The notes: generated from the sequence alone by a model not told the origin. A DNA stretch of 64,000 nucleotides from Syntrophobacteraceae bacterium (GCA_003566995.1 PXBG01000074.1:24294-88293); one strand, 5' to 3'; shown: positions 16,986 to 26,513, numbered from the stretch's first letter. Numbers and translations are program-made.

Positions 16986-18020
16986 TCAAATCACCATTTC
17001 GTCCATGTTGCCGAGCGGTTTGAAGATTTCGAACAGAGAATCGATTTGCCGGCAAAGCTGGTGGAACTGCTCGGGATAGAGGGATTGAGCCCCATCGCTC
17101 ATGGCCGCATCGGGCTCGTGGTGAACCTCAACCATGAGACCGTGACAGCCGACGGCCACCGCCGCGCGGCTCAAAGGGATGACCTGGTTTCTGCGCCCCG
17201 CTGCATGGCTGGGATCCACGATGATGGGCAGATGACTTTCCGTGCGCACCACGGGAATGGCGGACAGGTCCAAAGTGTTCCGGCTGTGGTGGGAGAAAGT
17301 TCGAACGCCCCTCTCGCAGAGGACCACCTGCGAATTTCCCCCTTCCATGATGTATTCGGCGGCCATGAGCCATTCTTCGATGGTGGCCGATAGACCGCGC
17401 TTGAGCAGTATGGGCTTGCGCGAACGTCCCGCACGGCGCAGGAGGGTGAAGTTCTGCATGTTTCTCGTGCCGATCTGGATCATGTCCGCGTATTGCTCGA
17501 TCAGTTCGAAAACCTCATGGTCCATGGCTTCGGTCACGATGGGCATGCCCGTTTCCTCGCGCACCCGGGCCATGATCTTGAGCCCCTCTTCCCCCAGCCC
17601 CTGAAAAGAATAGGGAGAAGTTCTGGGTTTGAAGGCGCCGCCGCGAAACAGTCTTGCCCCTGCAGCCTTCACATGGCGGGCAATGGTGAGAGCCTGGTCT
17701 TCGCTTTCAATGGCACAGGGCCCCGCAATCACGGATAGGTGGCCATTGCCGATGGGGACACCTCCCACGCTGACGATGGAGTCCTCGGGCTGCAGTTCCC
17801 TGCTCACCAGCTTATAAGGATGGGTGACACGGATGACTTCCTTCACACCGGGCATCCCCACGAGGGGCGAGCTGTCCACGGCCCCCTCATTGTAAAGAAC
17901 ACAGATGGCCACCCTCTGCCCTCCCGGCATGGGCCGCGCCGCGTGGCCCCTGGATTCAATGACGGCCACCACGGCATCGATCTGTTCCTGCGTGGCCTGC
18001 TGATCCATGACGACTAACAT
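16986..18020 (-). CDS. aroF: 3-deoxy-7-phosphoheptulonate (DAHP) synthase, type I-beta with N-terminal regulatory domain
   Basis: This enzyme condenses PEP and erythrose 4-phosphate, the first shikimate step. The 344 residues comprise a ferredoxin-like regulatory domain (about residues 1-75) and a KDO8P/DAHP-type barrel. Visible signatures are [61 protein letters not shown] and [13 protein letters not shown]. It is the first structural gene after the trp attenuator, so entry into the aromatic pathway is controlled together with the tryptophan branch. The N-terminal domain suggests feedback by an aromatic amino acid. Confidence 0.96.
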   Translation of the reverse strand: MLVVMDQQATQEQIDAVVAVIESRGHAARPMPGGQRVAICVLYNEGAVDSSPLVGMPGVKEVIRVTHPYKLVSRELQPEDSIVSVGGVPIGNGHLSVIAGPCAIESEDQALTIARHVKAAGARLFRGGAFKPRTSPYSFQGLGEEGLKIMARVREETGMPIVTEAMDHEVFELIEQYADMIQIGTRNMQNFTLLRRAGRSRKPILLKRGLSATIEEWLMAAEYIMEGGNSQVVLCERGVRTFSHHSRNTLDLSAIPVVRTESHLPIIVDPSHAAGRRNQVIPLSRAAVAVGCHGLMVEVHHEPDAAMSDGAQSLYPEQFHQLCRQIDSLFEIFKPLGNMDEMVI

Positions 18021-18093
18021 GTTTGTCTCCCTGCTGTTTTGAGTTTTTTCTGATCACCTGATCCGCATGGCCGCACTCAGCGGTGAACGGCAC

Positions 18094-18136
18094 AACCAAA
18101 AAAGGGGCTGCAGGAAAATCCCACAGCCCCTTGGTT
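18094..18136 (-). terminator. Second hairpin-plus-T-run in trp leader
   Basis: On the minus strand the stem CAAGGGGCTG (from 18133) pairs with CAGCCCC (18110-18104). Six T residues and GGTT follow, and GGTT can pair with the upstream AACC. It lies just downstream of the main attenuator hairpin and 74 nt before aroF. It looks like a second intrinsic terminator or backup attenuator. Confidence 0.6.
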
Positions 18137-18143
18137 TGAAACC

Positions 18144-18180
18144 AAAAAAAGGACCGTGGGCCGGTGTGGCCCACGGTCCT
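18144..18180 (-). terminator. trp attenuator terminator hairpin
   Basis: AGGACCGTGGGCC (minus strand from 18180) and GGCCCACGGTCCT (to 18150) form a perfect 13-bp stem around a 5-nt loop, followed by seven T residues (18150-18144). The rising arm and loop (GGCCACACC) can instead pair with GGTGTGCC inside the leader-peptide coding sequence, giving an antiterminator. The hairpin is also T-rich on the plus side. Confidence 0.88.
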
Positions 18181-18213
18181 TTTTTCCAACTCTTATGAAT
18201 CTTTTAAGCCGAG

Positions 18214-18303
18214 CTAGAACCCAGTGGCACACCTTCCCTTCGGGGTGTTGCACCACCAGCACCAGCAAGAGCTTTTCATGATGTGTTCAAAAGTCATCTT
18301 CAT
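18214..18303 (-). CDS. trpL: trp operon leader peptide
   Basis: This short ORF encodes up to 29 residues from ATG 18303, with in-frame ATGs also at 18297 and 18279, and ends in TAG. It contains the cluster C-W-C-W-W-C, so three Trp codons lie within four positions and are flanked by Cys codons. GGGAAAG precedes the first ATG. Its position, between a TTGACA promoter and a strong terminator upstream of aroF-trpEGDCF, and the tryptophan codons identify it as an attenuation leader. Stalling at the UGG codons would free GGTGTGCC to form the antiterminator. Confidence 0.88.
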   Translation of the reverse strand: MKMTFEHIMKSSCWCWWCNTPKGRCATGF

Positions 18304-18337
18304 TCTTTCCCGTCTGCATGAGATTCGATTTTCATGC

Positions 18338-18366
18338 TTCATAACCCCATGCTTTGTGGATGTCAA
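18338..18366 (-). promoter_or_regulatory. Sigma-70 promoter of aroF-trp operon
   Basis: On the minus strand a perfect TTGACA (18366-18361) is followed after 17 nt by TATGAA (18343-18338). Transcription would start near 18331, about 28 nt before the leader-peptide ATG. Confidence 0.75.
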
Positions 18367-18424
18367 CTGAATTTTTCAATACCCCCGCCAGGAAATCATG
18401 AAAAAAGTTTCCTCGATTTTTTTA

Positions 18425-18454
18425 TTGCCTGTTCCTGAACAATAGTGTTACAAG
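18425..18454 (+). promoter_or_regulatory. Candidate promoter for rpsB
   Basis: TTGCCT (18425-18430), an 18-nt spacer, then TACAAG (18449-18454). The leader would be about 100 nt. It diverges from the trp promoter. Confidence 0.4.
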
Positions 18455-18498
18455 TTCCTGATTTTCTCAAACCGCACACTCTCTTGAACCTTTTGGTG

Positions 18499-18513
18499 CC
18501 CGCATGGTGCGGG
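18499..18513 (+). promoter_or_regulatory. Hairpin in rpsB leader
   Basis: CCCGCA-TGG-TGCGGG forms a compact 6-bp stem 46 nt before the rpsB ATG. S2 represses its own mRNA in other bacteria through leader structures; this hairpin is a candidate for such a site, on position alone. Confidence 0.35.
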
Positions 18514-18558
18514 TCAGTTTGGAGAGGGTGGAGGCTCAACCAGAAGGGAGAAGGCACA

Positions 18559-19386
18559 ATGGCAGTGGTCGGAATGAAACAGTTGTTGGAAGCGGGGGTT
18601 CACTTTGGTCACCAGACGCGCCGATGGAACCCCAAAATGAAACCCTACATTTTCGGCGCTCGCAACGGCATCTATATCATCGATCTTCAAAAAACGGTCA
18701 GGCTTTTTCACTCCGCATACCGTTTCCTGAAGGACACGACCGGGGAAGGTGAAAGCGTCCTCTTTGTGGGCACCAAGCAGCAGGCCCGGGACACCATTCA
18801 GCAGGAAGCCCGAAGGGCCGGAATGTTTTTCATCAATCACCGCTGGCTGGGCGGCATGCTGACCAACTTCAAGACCATCAAGCAAAGAATCGATCGCCTC
18901 AAAGAACTGGACGCCATGGTCGAAGACGGCAGCATCAATCGATTTCCCAAGATAGAAATCATCAAGCTTCAGCGGGAAAGGGAGAAACTGGAAAAAAACC
19001 TGGGCGGCATCAAGGAAATGACCCGTCCTCCGGGAGCCCTCTTCGTCATCGACACTCAAAGGGAAGACATCGCCGTCGCCGAAGCAAACCGGCTGCGCAT
19101 TCCTGTGGTGGCCGTGGTGGACACCAACTGTGATCCGGATGTGGTGGACCACATCATTCCGGGCAATGACGATGCCATCAGATCCATCAGCCTCATCACA
19201 TCAAAAGTTGCCGACGCCTGCCTTGAGGGCAAACAGCAGTACACTGAAAAAATGCATGCGGAAAAGGACAAGGAAGGTGAGCCTCTCGAGGAGGTCCCCG
19301 CCGGCCAGCTTCTCAGGGAGGAAAAGGCCGGTCCCGAAGTGGAGATTGTCAATCCCTCTGAAGAGCGGGAAGCGGAGCAGGAATAA
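18559..19386 (+). CDS. rpsB: 30S ribosomal protein S2
   Basis: S2 binds the 30S subunit near the head-body junction. The start is ATG 18559 ([19 protein letters not shown]), with GAAGGGAGAAGG upstream. The body is canonical: [42 protein letters not shown] and [15 protein letters not shown]. At 275 residues it carries an acidic Glu-rich tail of about 45 residues. It opens the rpsB-tsf-pyrH-frr-uppS-cdsA-dxr-rseP cluster found in many bacteria. Confidence 0.98.
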   Translation: MAVVGMKQLLEAGVHFGHQTRRWNPKMKPYIFGARNGIYIIDLQKTVRLFHSAYRFLKDTTGEGESVLFVGTKQQARDTIQQEARRAGMFFINHRWLGGMLTNFKTIKQRIDRLKELDAMVEDGSINRFPKIEIIKLQREREKLEKNLGGIKEMTRPPGALFVIDTQREDIAVAEANRLRIPVVAVVDTNCDPDVVDHIIPGNDDAIRSISLITSKVADACLEGKQQYTEKMHAEKDKEGEPLEEVPAGQLLREEKAGPEVEIVNPSEEREAEQE

Positions 19387-19406
19387 TACGCTCCTCAGTC
19401 ATGAAG

Positions 19407-19446
19407 AAAGGGCCGGGATCTTTCAGATCCAGCCCTTTCCCTTTTT
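19407..19446 (+). terminator. Hairpin with T-run between rpsB and tsf
   Basis: AAAGGGCCGGGATCT and AGATCCAGCCCTTT form an interrupted stem around TTC, followed by CCCTTTTT. It lies 20-60 nt after the rpsB stop and would reduce read-through into tsf, as is known for this gene pair in other bacteria. Confidence 0.65.
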
Positions 19447-19548
19447 GGGCACCGTTGCCCGGCGTGGCAATAACTTTAAAAAAACCCGAAGCAGTTTCAC
19501 ACCGTTCATCTTCACCTTGATATCAGTAGAATCAGAAGGAGGGTGCTT

Positions 19549-20145
19549 TTGGAAATCACAGCTGCCATGGTCAAAGAATTGAGAGAGAAAACCAACGTCG
19601 GAATGATGGACTGCAAGAAAGCTCTCCATGAAACGGAAGGGAACATGGAGAAGGCGGTCGATCTTCTGCGTCAGAGAGGCCTTGCCAAAGCGGCCAAGCG
19701 TGCTGGCCGGGAAGCCACCGAGGGCATGGTTCATGCCTACATCCATGCGGGAGGACGCATCGGTGTCCTGGTGGAAGTGAACTGCGAGACGGATTTTGCT
19801 GCCAAGAGCGAAGACTTCAGCGAGTTTGTCAAAAACGTGGCCCTGCACATTGCGGCCTGCAATCCCCTGGCGGTGACACCGGAGGATCTGCCCCAGGACG
19901 TGGTGGAACGGGAAAGGGCCATATTCATGGCTCAGGCCAGGGAGTCAGGCAAGCCCGAAAACATTGTGGAAAAAATGGTCGAGGGCAAGTTGCGAAAGTT
20001 CTACGAGGAGTCAGCTCTCCTGCACCAGGCTTTCGTCAAGGACCCGGAAAAAACCATTCAGGACTGCCTCAACGAACTGACGGCGAGCATCGGTGAAAAG
20101 ATCATCATTCGGCGTTTCGTCCGTTATCAGCTGGGAGGGGAATGA
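19549..20145 (+). CDS. tsf: Elongation factor Ts
   Basis: EF-Ts regenerates EF-Tu-GTP. I assign a TTG start at 19549 (M-E-I-T-A-A-M-V-K-E-L). AGGAGGG at 19537-19543 is correctly spaced for it and would abut the only upstream alternative, GTG 19543. Signatures are LREKTNVGMMDCKKAL and VEVNCETDFAAKSEDF. The protein is the short form, about 198 residues, with a compact core and a C-terminal helix (KTIQDCLNELTASIGEKI), as in several non-enteric bacteria. Confidence 0.96.
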   Translation: MEITAAMVKELREKTNVGMMDCKKALHETEGNMEKAVDLLRQRGLAKAAKRAGREATEGMVHAYIHAGGRIGVLVEVNCETDFAAKSEDFSEFVKNVALHIAACNPLAVTPEDLPQDVVERERAIFMAQARESGKPENIVEKMVEGKLRKFYEESALLHQAFVKDPEKTIQDCLNELTASIGEKIIIRRFVRYQLGGE

Positions 20146-20323
20146 TCCCCGGGCTGCCTTTTTCATGTGGATGGCAGTTTCCGGGAAACCGGCCGTTTTC
20201 TGCACACAGCCCTTACGCACGCCGTAAAACAGCACGCCGCCGGGTGCTTCTCAGGAGGACCAGGCGGCGCGTGTGAGGGAGCCTCACCATAAAACTCCTC
20301 TCGCGGAAAGCATGGTGGCACCG

Positions 20324-21055
20324 ATGGAAAAACCTCTCTATGGAAGGATTCTCTTAAAACTGAGTGGCGAAGCCCTGATGGGCAAGGACCTCTACGGCAT
20401 CGACCCCGGTGTCCTCGCGGAGATCGCTCAGGAGGTGGCAGACGTTCACAGGCTGGGCGTCGAGATTGCCATGGTCATCGGAGGCGGCAACATCTTTCGG
20501 GGTGTGCTGGGCGCATCCCAGGGAATGGACCGTTCAACGGCCGACTACATGGGCATGCTCGCCACCGTGATGAACGCCCTGGCCTTGCAGCAAGCCCTCG
20601 AAAAGCATGGAATTCCCACCCGGGTTCAGGCGGCCATCGACATGAAGGAGGTGGCGGAACCCTATATTCGCCGCCGCGCCATCAGGCATCTGGAAAAGGG
20701 ACGAGTGGTGATCTTTGCGGCGGGCACGGGTCTGCCTTTTTTCACAACGGACACCACCGCAGCCCTGCGAGCCGTAGAGATTGGAGCTGGAGTGCTTCTG
20801 AAGGCCACAAAGGTCGATGGCATCTACGCTTCCGACCCGGAAAAAGACCCCGCTGCCAGGAAATTTGATCGGATCAGCTACCTGGAGGTGCTTCAGAAGG
20901 ATTTGAAGGTCATGGACGCCACGGCCATTTCCTTGGCCAAAGATCAGGACATGCGCGTCATCGTCTTCAATTTGAGGAAACAGGGCAATATCAGGAAAGC
21001 AGTTTTGGGACAACCTATTGGAACAGTGGTGGAGGGATTGGGCGATGTTGAATGA
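20324..21055 (+). CDS. pyrH: UMP kinase
   Basis: PyrH phosphorylates UMP to UDP and is hexameric. I chose ATG 20324 ([20 protein letters not shown]) because GGTGG lies 5 nt upstream and relatives start here; ATG 20312 is also possible. Motifs include [31 protein letters not shown] and [18 protein letters not shown]. About 243 residues. The 3' end contains the frr ribosome-binding site and overlaps frr by 11 nt. Confidence 0.96.
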   Translation: MEKPLYGRILLKLSGEALMGKDLYGIDPGVLAEIAQEVADVHRLGVEIAMVIGGGNIFRGVLGASQGMDRSTADYMGMLATVMNALALQQALEKHGIPTRVQAAIDMKEVAEPYIRRRAIRHLEKGRVVIFAAGTGLPFFTTDTTAALRAVEIGAGVLLKATKVDGIYASDPEKDPAARKFDRISYLEVLQKDLKVMDATAISLAKDQDMRVIVFNLRKQGNIRKAVLGQPIGTVVEGLGDVE

Positions 21056-21602
21056 TATTTACGCAGACACTCGGGAGCGCATGGGAAAAGCAGTGGAGAA
21101 CCTGGAAAACGAGTACAAAAGGCTCCGTACAGGCCGAGCATCTGTTTCCCTGGTGGAAGGCATCAAAATGGATTACTACGGAGCCCCGACTCCCCTGAAC
21201 CAACTGGCCACGCTGACCATTCCGGAACCTCGAACCATCATGATCCAGCCCTGGGACACCAGCATCATCGGCGAAGTGGAAAAGGCCATCCTCAAATCTG
21301 AACTGGGCCTCACCCCAATGAACGACGGCAAGCTCATCCGCATCAATGTGCCGCCCCTGACGGAGGAACGGCGCAAAGACCTGGTGAAGCTCATCAAGAA
21401 GAAAGCGGAAGAAACCAAGGTCGCCATTCGGAACATTCGCCGAGACAGCAACGAAACCCTCAAAGAACTGAAAAAAGAAAAAGAGATTTCCGAAGATCAG
21501 CAGGTGAAGGCCCAGGAGGAAACGCAAAAGATCACGGATGACTTCATCAAAAAAGTGGACTCTGTTCTGGCCGTGAAAGAAAAAGAGATTCTGGAAGTAT
21601 AG
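21045..21602 (+). CDS. frr: Ribosome recycling factor
   Basis: RRF dissociates post-termination ribosomes with EF-G. The start at ATG 21045 ([20 protein letters not shown]) has GGAGGG 8 nt upstream inside pyrH. At 185 residues it is the standard length. Characteristic segments are [45 protein letters not shown] and VAIRNIRRD. It is followed after 2 nt by uppS. Confidence 0.97.
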   Translation: MLNDIYADTRERMGKAVENLENEYKRLRTGRASVSLVEGIKMDYYGAPTPLNQLATLTIPEPRTIMIQPWDTSIIGEVEKAILKSELGLTPMNDGKLIRINVPPLTEERRKDLVKLIKKKAEETKVAIRNIRRDSNETLKELKKEKEISEDQQVKAQEETQKITDDFIKKVDSVLAVKEKEILEV

Positions 21603-21604
21603 GA

Positions 21605-22351
21605 ATGCAGTCACTGGATCCGCACAAAATGCCGAGGCACATTGCCATCATCATGGATGGCAACGGTCGCTGGGCCCGGGCCCGCATGCGCAACCGCATA
21701 TTCGGTCACGAGGAGGGAGCGAACTCCGTCAAAGAAGTGGCCAAATGTTGCCTCACAATGGGCATTTCTCATTTGACGCTCTATTCATTCTCCAAGGAAA
21801 ACTGGCAGCGTCCCAAATCAGAAGTCAACGCCCTCTGGAATCTTCTGAATCGCTTTCTCCAGTCGGAACTGAACGAACTGATGGAAAAAGAAATTCGCGT
21901 GATTCACCTGGGGGACCGGGAAGCCATCCCCTCCTATGTCATGAAGCGCCTGGATGAAACCATTGCCACCACCGCTCTCAATCAAAAGCTTCACCTGGGG
22001 CTTGCCCTGAACTATGGGGGAAGGCAGGAAATCGTGAGGGCAGCTTCTCTATTTGCCCGGGACGTGCAGGAGGGCAAAATGCAACCCGCCGATCTGACGC
22101 AGGAGACATTCTCCCGATACCTCTTCGCCCCTGAGTTTCCCGATCCCGATCTGGTCATCAGAACCGGCGGAGAATATCGAATCAGCAATTTCCTCCTGTG
22201 GCAGGTGGCTTATGCGGAGATTTACACCACCGCTGTTTTATGGCCTGATTTCAGAGAGTCCCAACTGGAAGAGGCGCTGCTGGACTACCAGAGGAGGGAG
22301 AGAAGATTCGGCAAAACCAGTGCTCAGGTGCAGGGCCTCATGGCGGAATAA
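21605..22351 (+). CDS. uppS: Isoprenyl (undecaprenyl) diphosphate synthase
   Basis: This cis-prenyltransferase makes the C55 carrier for peptidoglycan and LPS. Its 248 residues include the catalytic and pyrophosphate loop IAIIMDGNGRWARAR, LTLYSFSKENWQRP, LNYGGRQEIVRA and RTGGEYRISNFLLWQ. The last usually reads RTSGE, so Gly replaces Ser here. It begins 2 nt after frr and is clearly in the same operon. Confidence 0.96.
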   Translation: MQSLDPHKMPRHIAIIMDGNGRWARARMRNRIFGHEEGANSVKEVAKCCLTMGISHLTLYSFSKENWQRPKSEVNALWNLLNRFLQSELNELMEKEIRVIHLGDREAIPSYVMKRLDETIATTALNQKLHLGLALNYGGRQEIVRAASLFARDVQEGKMQPADLTQETFSRYLFAPEFPDPDLVIRTGGEYRISNFLLWQVAYAEIYTTAVLWPDFRESQLEEALLDYQRRERRFGKTSAQVQGLMAE

Positions 22352-22436
22352 AGCCGCGCCGCATCACCCGGGCCACCCATCACTCCGGTTCACTCTCAAC
22401 CGCCAAAGCACGGCAAGTGTCATGAGGTCAGATGAA

Positions 22437-23273
22437 ATGAAATGGAATTGGCGTCAATGGGATTCCCACCGGCAACGGCTGGTCACGGGGCTGGCCATGG
22501 CCGTCCCCCTGGCTTTTTTTCTTGGCTATGGTCCCATCTGGACCTGGGGCATTCTGGTGATGATCATTTCCCTGGTCGCCCTGTGGGAACTGGAAAGCCT
22601 TCTCTTCCAGGACTCACCGGCTTCGGCCATGCGCGCCCTTTACTTCCTCCCCGCCATTCTCATCCCTGCCTGCACTCTTTTCCTTGGAGCGCAGGGTCTC
22701 TTGTCCGCCTTTGCCTTGAGTCTTTTCTGCGGCTTCTCGGGAATCCTTTTCTCCTCAAACCAGGACAAACAGGCCATCCAGCGTTTGTCCCTTTCCACCC
22801 TGGCCTGGTTTTACATTCCCTTTCTCATGTCCCACATCCTTCTTCTGGCCCAGGAAGAGCATGGAAGAGAGTGGATGTTCTTCACTCTTCTGGTGGTCTT
22901 CGCCTGCGATGCCGGAGCCTACTACACGGGGCGCCGTTTCGGGCGCCACAAGCTCTACGAAAGAGTGAGCCCCAAAAAAACGGTGGAGGGAGCCGTTGGG
23001 GGGCTTTGCATGAGCGTTGCCGCAGGGGTCTTTTTTGTTTTGCTGTTTTTCCAGGACCTGTCCCTCTGGAAAGCCATGCTGCTCAGCGGCATCGTGAGTG
23101 TTGTGAGCCAAATGGGCGATCTCATGGAATCCATGATCAAACGTGTGAGCGAGAGGAAAGATTCCAGCACCCTGATTCCAGGACATGGAGGCATCCTTGA
23201 CCGCCTCGACAGCCTGGTCTTCGCCTTTCCCGTCACCTGGTTCTTCCTCTCCTTCTGGATTCAGGGGATTTAG
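22437..23273 (+). CDS. cdsA: Phosphatidate cytidylyltransferase
   Basis: CdsA makes CDP-diacylglycerol from phosphatidate and CTP at the inner membrane. I took ATG 22437 with GAGGT 8 nt upstream; ATG 22422 is also in frame. The protein has about 278 residues with several membrane helices from residue 16 on. The family signature at the C-terminus reads KDSSTLIPGHGGILDRLDS, and DAGAYYTGRRFGRHKL carries the metal-binding residues. It lies 85 bp after uppS. Confidence 0.94.
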   Translation: MKWNWRQWDSHRQRLVTGLAMAVPLAFFLGYGPIWTWGILVMIISLVALWELESLLFQDSPASAMRALYFLPAILIPACTLFLGAQGLLSAFALSLFCGFSGILFSSNQDKQAIQRLSLSTLAWFYIPFLMSHILLLAQEEHGREWMFFTLLVVFACDAGAYYTGRRFGRHKLYERVSPKKTVEGAVGGLCMSVAAGVFFVLLFFQDLSLWKAMLLSGIVSVVSQMGDLMESMIKRVSERKDSSTLIPGHGGILDRLDSLVFAFPVTWFFLSFWIQGI

Positions 23274-23318
23274 GGGAACGAGCGAATCCGTCCTCCATCA
23301 GGAGAGTATTCAAAGAAG

Positions 23319-24494
23319 ATGGCAAAGAAAAAGTTGAGCATTCTGGGGAGCACCGGCTCCATCGGCGTGAGCACCCTGGACGTGGTGAGGCAGTTCCCCG
23401 ACCAGTTTGAAGTGGTTGGCCTGGCTGCAGGCAACAACGTGTCCCTCCTCAAGGAACAAATCCTTGAATTCCAGCCCTCTGCCGTGTCTCTTCTCCATGA
23501 AGACCTGGCTGCCCGGTTGAAAGGTCTTTTGAAGGGCCAGGAAAACTGTCCCGAGATTCTGTTCGGCCCCTCCGGTTATGAGACAATCGCCCGCCTCCCT
23601 TCCGCGCAAATGGTCGTGTCCGCCATGGTGGGCGCTGCGGGCCTTCTTCCCACTCTGGCAGCCATAGAAGCGGGCAAGGACATCGCCCTCGCCAATAAGG
23701 AAACTCTCGTGGTGGCCGGCGAACTGGTCATGGAGGCTGCGGGAAAGCACGCCGTGGAAATCCTCCCCGTAGACAGCGAACACAGCGCCATTTTTCAGTC
23801 ACTGCAGGGCAACCAGCAGGAAAACATCCGGCGCATCCTTCTCACCGCTTCCGGCGGCCCTTTTTTCACCAAAACGGAAGGGGAACTGACGGCGGTCACC
23901 CCTGAAGCCGCACTGTGCCACCCCAACTGGTCCATGGGGCGAAAGATCACCATCGATTCGGCCACGCTCATGAACAAGGGCCTGGAAGTCATCGAAGCGC
24001 ACTGGCTTTTCGGTGTTCCTGTGGACATGATCGCCGTGCACATTCACCCGGAGAGCATCATCCACTCCATGGTGGAATATATTGACGGGTCGGTGATTGC
24101 CCAGCTCGGCATACCCGACATGAAGATTCCCATAGCCTATGCCCTTGCCTTTCCCCACCGGCTGCCCGTCAAGGGCCCGGCGCTGGACCTGTTTCACTTG
24201 GGCAAACTCTCCTTTTTCCCCCCCGACATGGACAAGTTTCCATGCCTCAGGCTCGCCTATGAAGCCTGCCGCAGTGGCAGCACCCTGCCCTGCGTGCTCA
24301 ACGCAGCCAACGAGGTGGCTGTCCAGGCCTTTTTGGACTGCCGCATCGGTTTCACGGGAATCCCGCGAATCATCGAAACCATCATGTCCGCGCACACTCC
24401 TCCCCCCAGGGCCACTTTGGAATCGCTCCTCACAGCTGACCGCTGGGCAAGGCAGGAATCGGAAGTTCTCGTTCAAAAGCTGTCAGAGCCCTGA
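23319..24494 (+). CDS. dxr: 1-deoxy-D-xylulose 5-phosphate reductoisomerase
   Basis: Dxr is the first committed step of the MEP isoprenoid pathway. The 391 residues are full length. The NADPH fold begins [16 protein letters not shown]. The catalytic and metal residues lie in [10 protein letters not shown], and [40 protein letters not shown] and [12 protein letters not shown] are all canonical. The MEP pathway is thus used, consistent with the ispH domain at 30974-32716. A 180-bp gap separates it from rseP. Confidence 0.97.
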   Translation: MAKKKLSILGSTGSIGVSTLDVVRQFPDQFEVVGLAAGNNVSLLKEQILEFQPSAVSLLHEDLAARLKGLLKGQENCPEILFGPSGYETIARLPSAQMVVSAMVGAAGLLPTLAAIEAGKDIALANKETLVVAGELVMEAAGKHAVEILPVDSEHSAIFQSLQGNQQENIRRILLTASGGPFFTKTEGELTAVTPEAALCHPNWSMGRKITIDSATLMNKGLEVIEAHWLFGVPVDMIAVHIHPESIIHSMVEYIDGSVIAQLGIPDMKIPIAYALAFPHRLPVKGPALDLFHLGKLSFFPPDMDKFPCLRLAYEACRSGSTLPCVLNAANEVAVQAFLDCRIGFTGIPRIIETIMSAHTPPPRATLESLLTADRWARQESEVLVQKLSEP

Positions 24495-24573
24495 ACGGCT
24501 GTAAGGGATGATTTGATTTCCCTTAAAATTCCCTTCTGATAGAATGCATGAGGATATGAATTTTGCGTGGTGT

Positions 24574-24602
24574 TTGCCAATGGAAGTGAAATTCATTAAA
24601 TT
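24574..24602 (+). promoter_or_regulatory. Candidate promoter for rseP
   Basis: TTGCCA (24574-24579), 17 nt, then TAAATT (24597-24602) in the unusually AT-rich gap after dxr. Transcription would start about 65 nt before rseP. Confidence 0.4.
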
Positions 24603-24674
24603 GTTTAAGACCCAAAGAAAAGGTCTCCATGGAAAAACTTCAAAGGCTTTCACCCAAACATTGAGGATATCAGC

Positions 24675-25754
24675 TTGATCACGACCATCGTTTCCACCAT
24701 CGTCGTTCTTGGAGTTCTCATTTTCATCCATGAGCTGGGACACTTCCTCGTGGCCAAGTGGTCCGGGGTCACGGTCCTTCGCTTCTCCCTGGGATTTGGC
24801 CCAAAGCTCATCACCTTCCAGAAAGGTGAGACGGAATATTGCCTCTCCGCCATTCCCCTGGGCGGCTATGTGAAAATGCTCGGAGAAGAAGTGGGCGAAG
24901 AGGTCACCCAGGAACAAAAAGCGCGCAGCTTTGCCTCTCAACCGGTCTCCAAACGGATGGGCATTGTGCTGGCCGGCCCCATGTCCAATTTCCTCCTGGC
25001 CATCGCCATCTTTGCCATGATCTTCGCCTTCGCAGGAATTCCCCAGCCCATCCCGGAAATCGGCTCCGTGGCTGAAAGCTCCCCGGCTCAGAAAGCGGGC
25101 CTCAAGGAGGGAGACCAGGTCCTGTCCATCAATGACCGCAATGTTTCCACATGGGAAGAGCTTTCACGCTACATCGAAGAACACGGGGAAAATACCCTTT
25201 CCGTGGTCGTCTCCAGAAATGACGAGGTGGTGAGGGTCAATGTGACCCCGCAGATATCTGAAACCACGAACATTTTCGGAGAGACGGTGAGCAGGCCCAT
25301 CATGGGGGTCACCGCGTCGGGAAAAGTGGAGATCAAGGAGATTTCATTTGTCTCGGCCATGCACCACAGCCTTGTGCAGACATGGAACCTGAGCAAGCTC
25401 TTTCTCCTCACGGTGGGCAAAATGATTGAAGGGGTGATTTCCCCCCAAAACCTGGGCGGCCCCATTCTCATCGCCCAGATGGCCGGTCAGCAGGCCCAGG
25501 AGGGGCTCATCAACCTGATCTACTTCACCGCTCTCATCAGCGTCAACCTGGCGGTGCTCAATCTTCTGCCCATTCCCATGCTGGATGGAGGCCACCTCGT
25601 TTTCTTCGGCATCGAAGCGGTGCGGGGGAAACCCCTCAGCATGAGGACCATAGAACTGCTGCACAGGATTGGCCTGTTCCTGCTCCTCATGCTCATGGTC
25701 TTTGTCTTTTACAATGACATCATGCGGCTGCTGACGGGGGGCGGCCTTCCTTAA
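24675..25754 (+). CDS. rseP: RIP metalloprotease (site-2 protease)
   Basis: RseP is an intramembrane zinc protease that clips anti-sigma factors and signal-peptide remnants. The start is a TTG at 24675, with GAGGA 8 nt upstream. The HELGH zinc motif lies in the first helix (about residues 20-24). One PDZ domain follows (about residues 115-190: GSVAESSPAQKAGLKEGDQ). The third zinc ligand lies in LNLLPIPMLDGGHL. The 359-residue protein has one PDZ domain, unlike the two in E. coli RseP. Confidence 0.95.
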   Translation: MITTIVSTIVVLGVLIFIHELGHFLVAKWSGVTVLRFSLGFGPKLITFQKGETEYCLSAIPLGGYVKMLGEEVGEEVTQEQKARSFASQPVSKRMGIVLAGPMSNFLLAIAIFAMIFAFAGIPQPIPEIGSVAESSPAQKAGLKEGDQVLSINDRNVSTWEELSRYIEEHGENTLSVVVSRNDEVVRVNVTPQISETTNIFGETVSRPIMGVTASGKVEIKEISFVSAMHHSLVQTWNLSKLFLLTVGKMIEGVISPQNLGGPILIAQMAGQQAQEGLINLIYFTALISVNLAVLNLLPIPMLDGGHLVFFGIEAVRGKPLSMRTIELLHRIGLFLLLMLMVFVFYNDIMRLLTGGGLP

Positions 25755-25787
25755 CTGCCGAGAACACTTCACGCTGAATGGGCAAAC

Positions 25788-26513
25788 ATGAAAATTTTAG
25801 CTGCAGACACTTCCACAGCGAGCGGAAGTGTCTGCCTCCTGGATGGAGCCAGAGTCAGGGCCGAGTGGACCGTCCGGTCGGAAATCACTCACAACCGGCT
25901 TCTCCTCAAAACCATCGACCGCATTCTGCGGGAAGCGGGATGGAGTCTCAAGGAAGTGGACGGCCTGGCGGTCACCACGGGGCCCGGAAGCTTCACGGGC
26001 CTGCGCATTGGTCTCACAACCATGAAGACCCTGGCCTGGTCCCTGGAAAAACCCTTCGCGGGCGTTTCCTCACTGGATGCCCTGGCCTCTCAGCTGCCCT
26101 TCGCCCGGCATCCCGTCTGCAGCATGCTCGATGCAAGAAAAAAAGAGGTTTTTCTCGGGTTTTACCGGAGCGACGGCCGGGGGAACCTCATCCGTGAAGG
26201 CAATCCGCGGGTGATGAAACCCGAGCAGGTCATTCCATGCATTGAGGAGCCCACCATTTTTTGTGGCGATGGATGGATCGCTCATGAAAGTTTTTTCCGT
26301 GAGAACCTGGGTTTCAAAGCTCTGGCGGCATCTTCCTCTCACCACACTCTGCGGGCTGCCTTTGCGGCCCATCTGGCTCAAAAAAGGTTCCTTGCAGGAG
26401 ACTTGGATGACCCCATGACGTCCGTGCCCGTCTATGTTCGCCCTTCTGAAGCAGAACTCAATTATCCTCACCTCTCTTCACACCTGGCTCAACAGATGCC
26501 CCATAAAAGCTGA
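25788..26513 (+). CDS. tsaB: tRNA threonylcarbamoyladenosine biosynthesis protein TsaB
   Basis: TsaB partners TsaD and TsaE in making t6A37 in tRNA. It has an ASKHA fold: MKILAADTSTASGSVCLLD, then TGPGSFTGLRIGLTTMKTLAW, which is diagnostic. At 241 residues it is normal length. It lies 33 bp after rseP on the same strand and is probably co-transcribed. Confidence 0.93.
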   Translation: MKILAADTSTASGSVCLLDGARVRAEWTVRSEITHNRLLLKTIDRILREAGWSLKEVDGLAVTTGPGSFTGLRIGLTTMKTLAWSLEKPFAGVSSLDALASQLPFARHPVCSMLDARKKEVFLGFYRSDGRGNLIREGNPRVMKPEQVIPCIEEPTIFCGDGWIAHESFFRENLGFKALAASSSHHTLRAAFAAHLAQKRFLAGDLDDPMTSVPVYVRPSEAELNYPHLSSHLAQQMPHKS

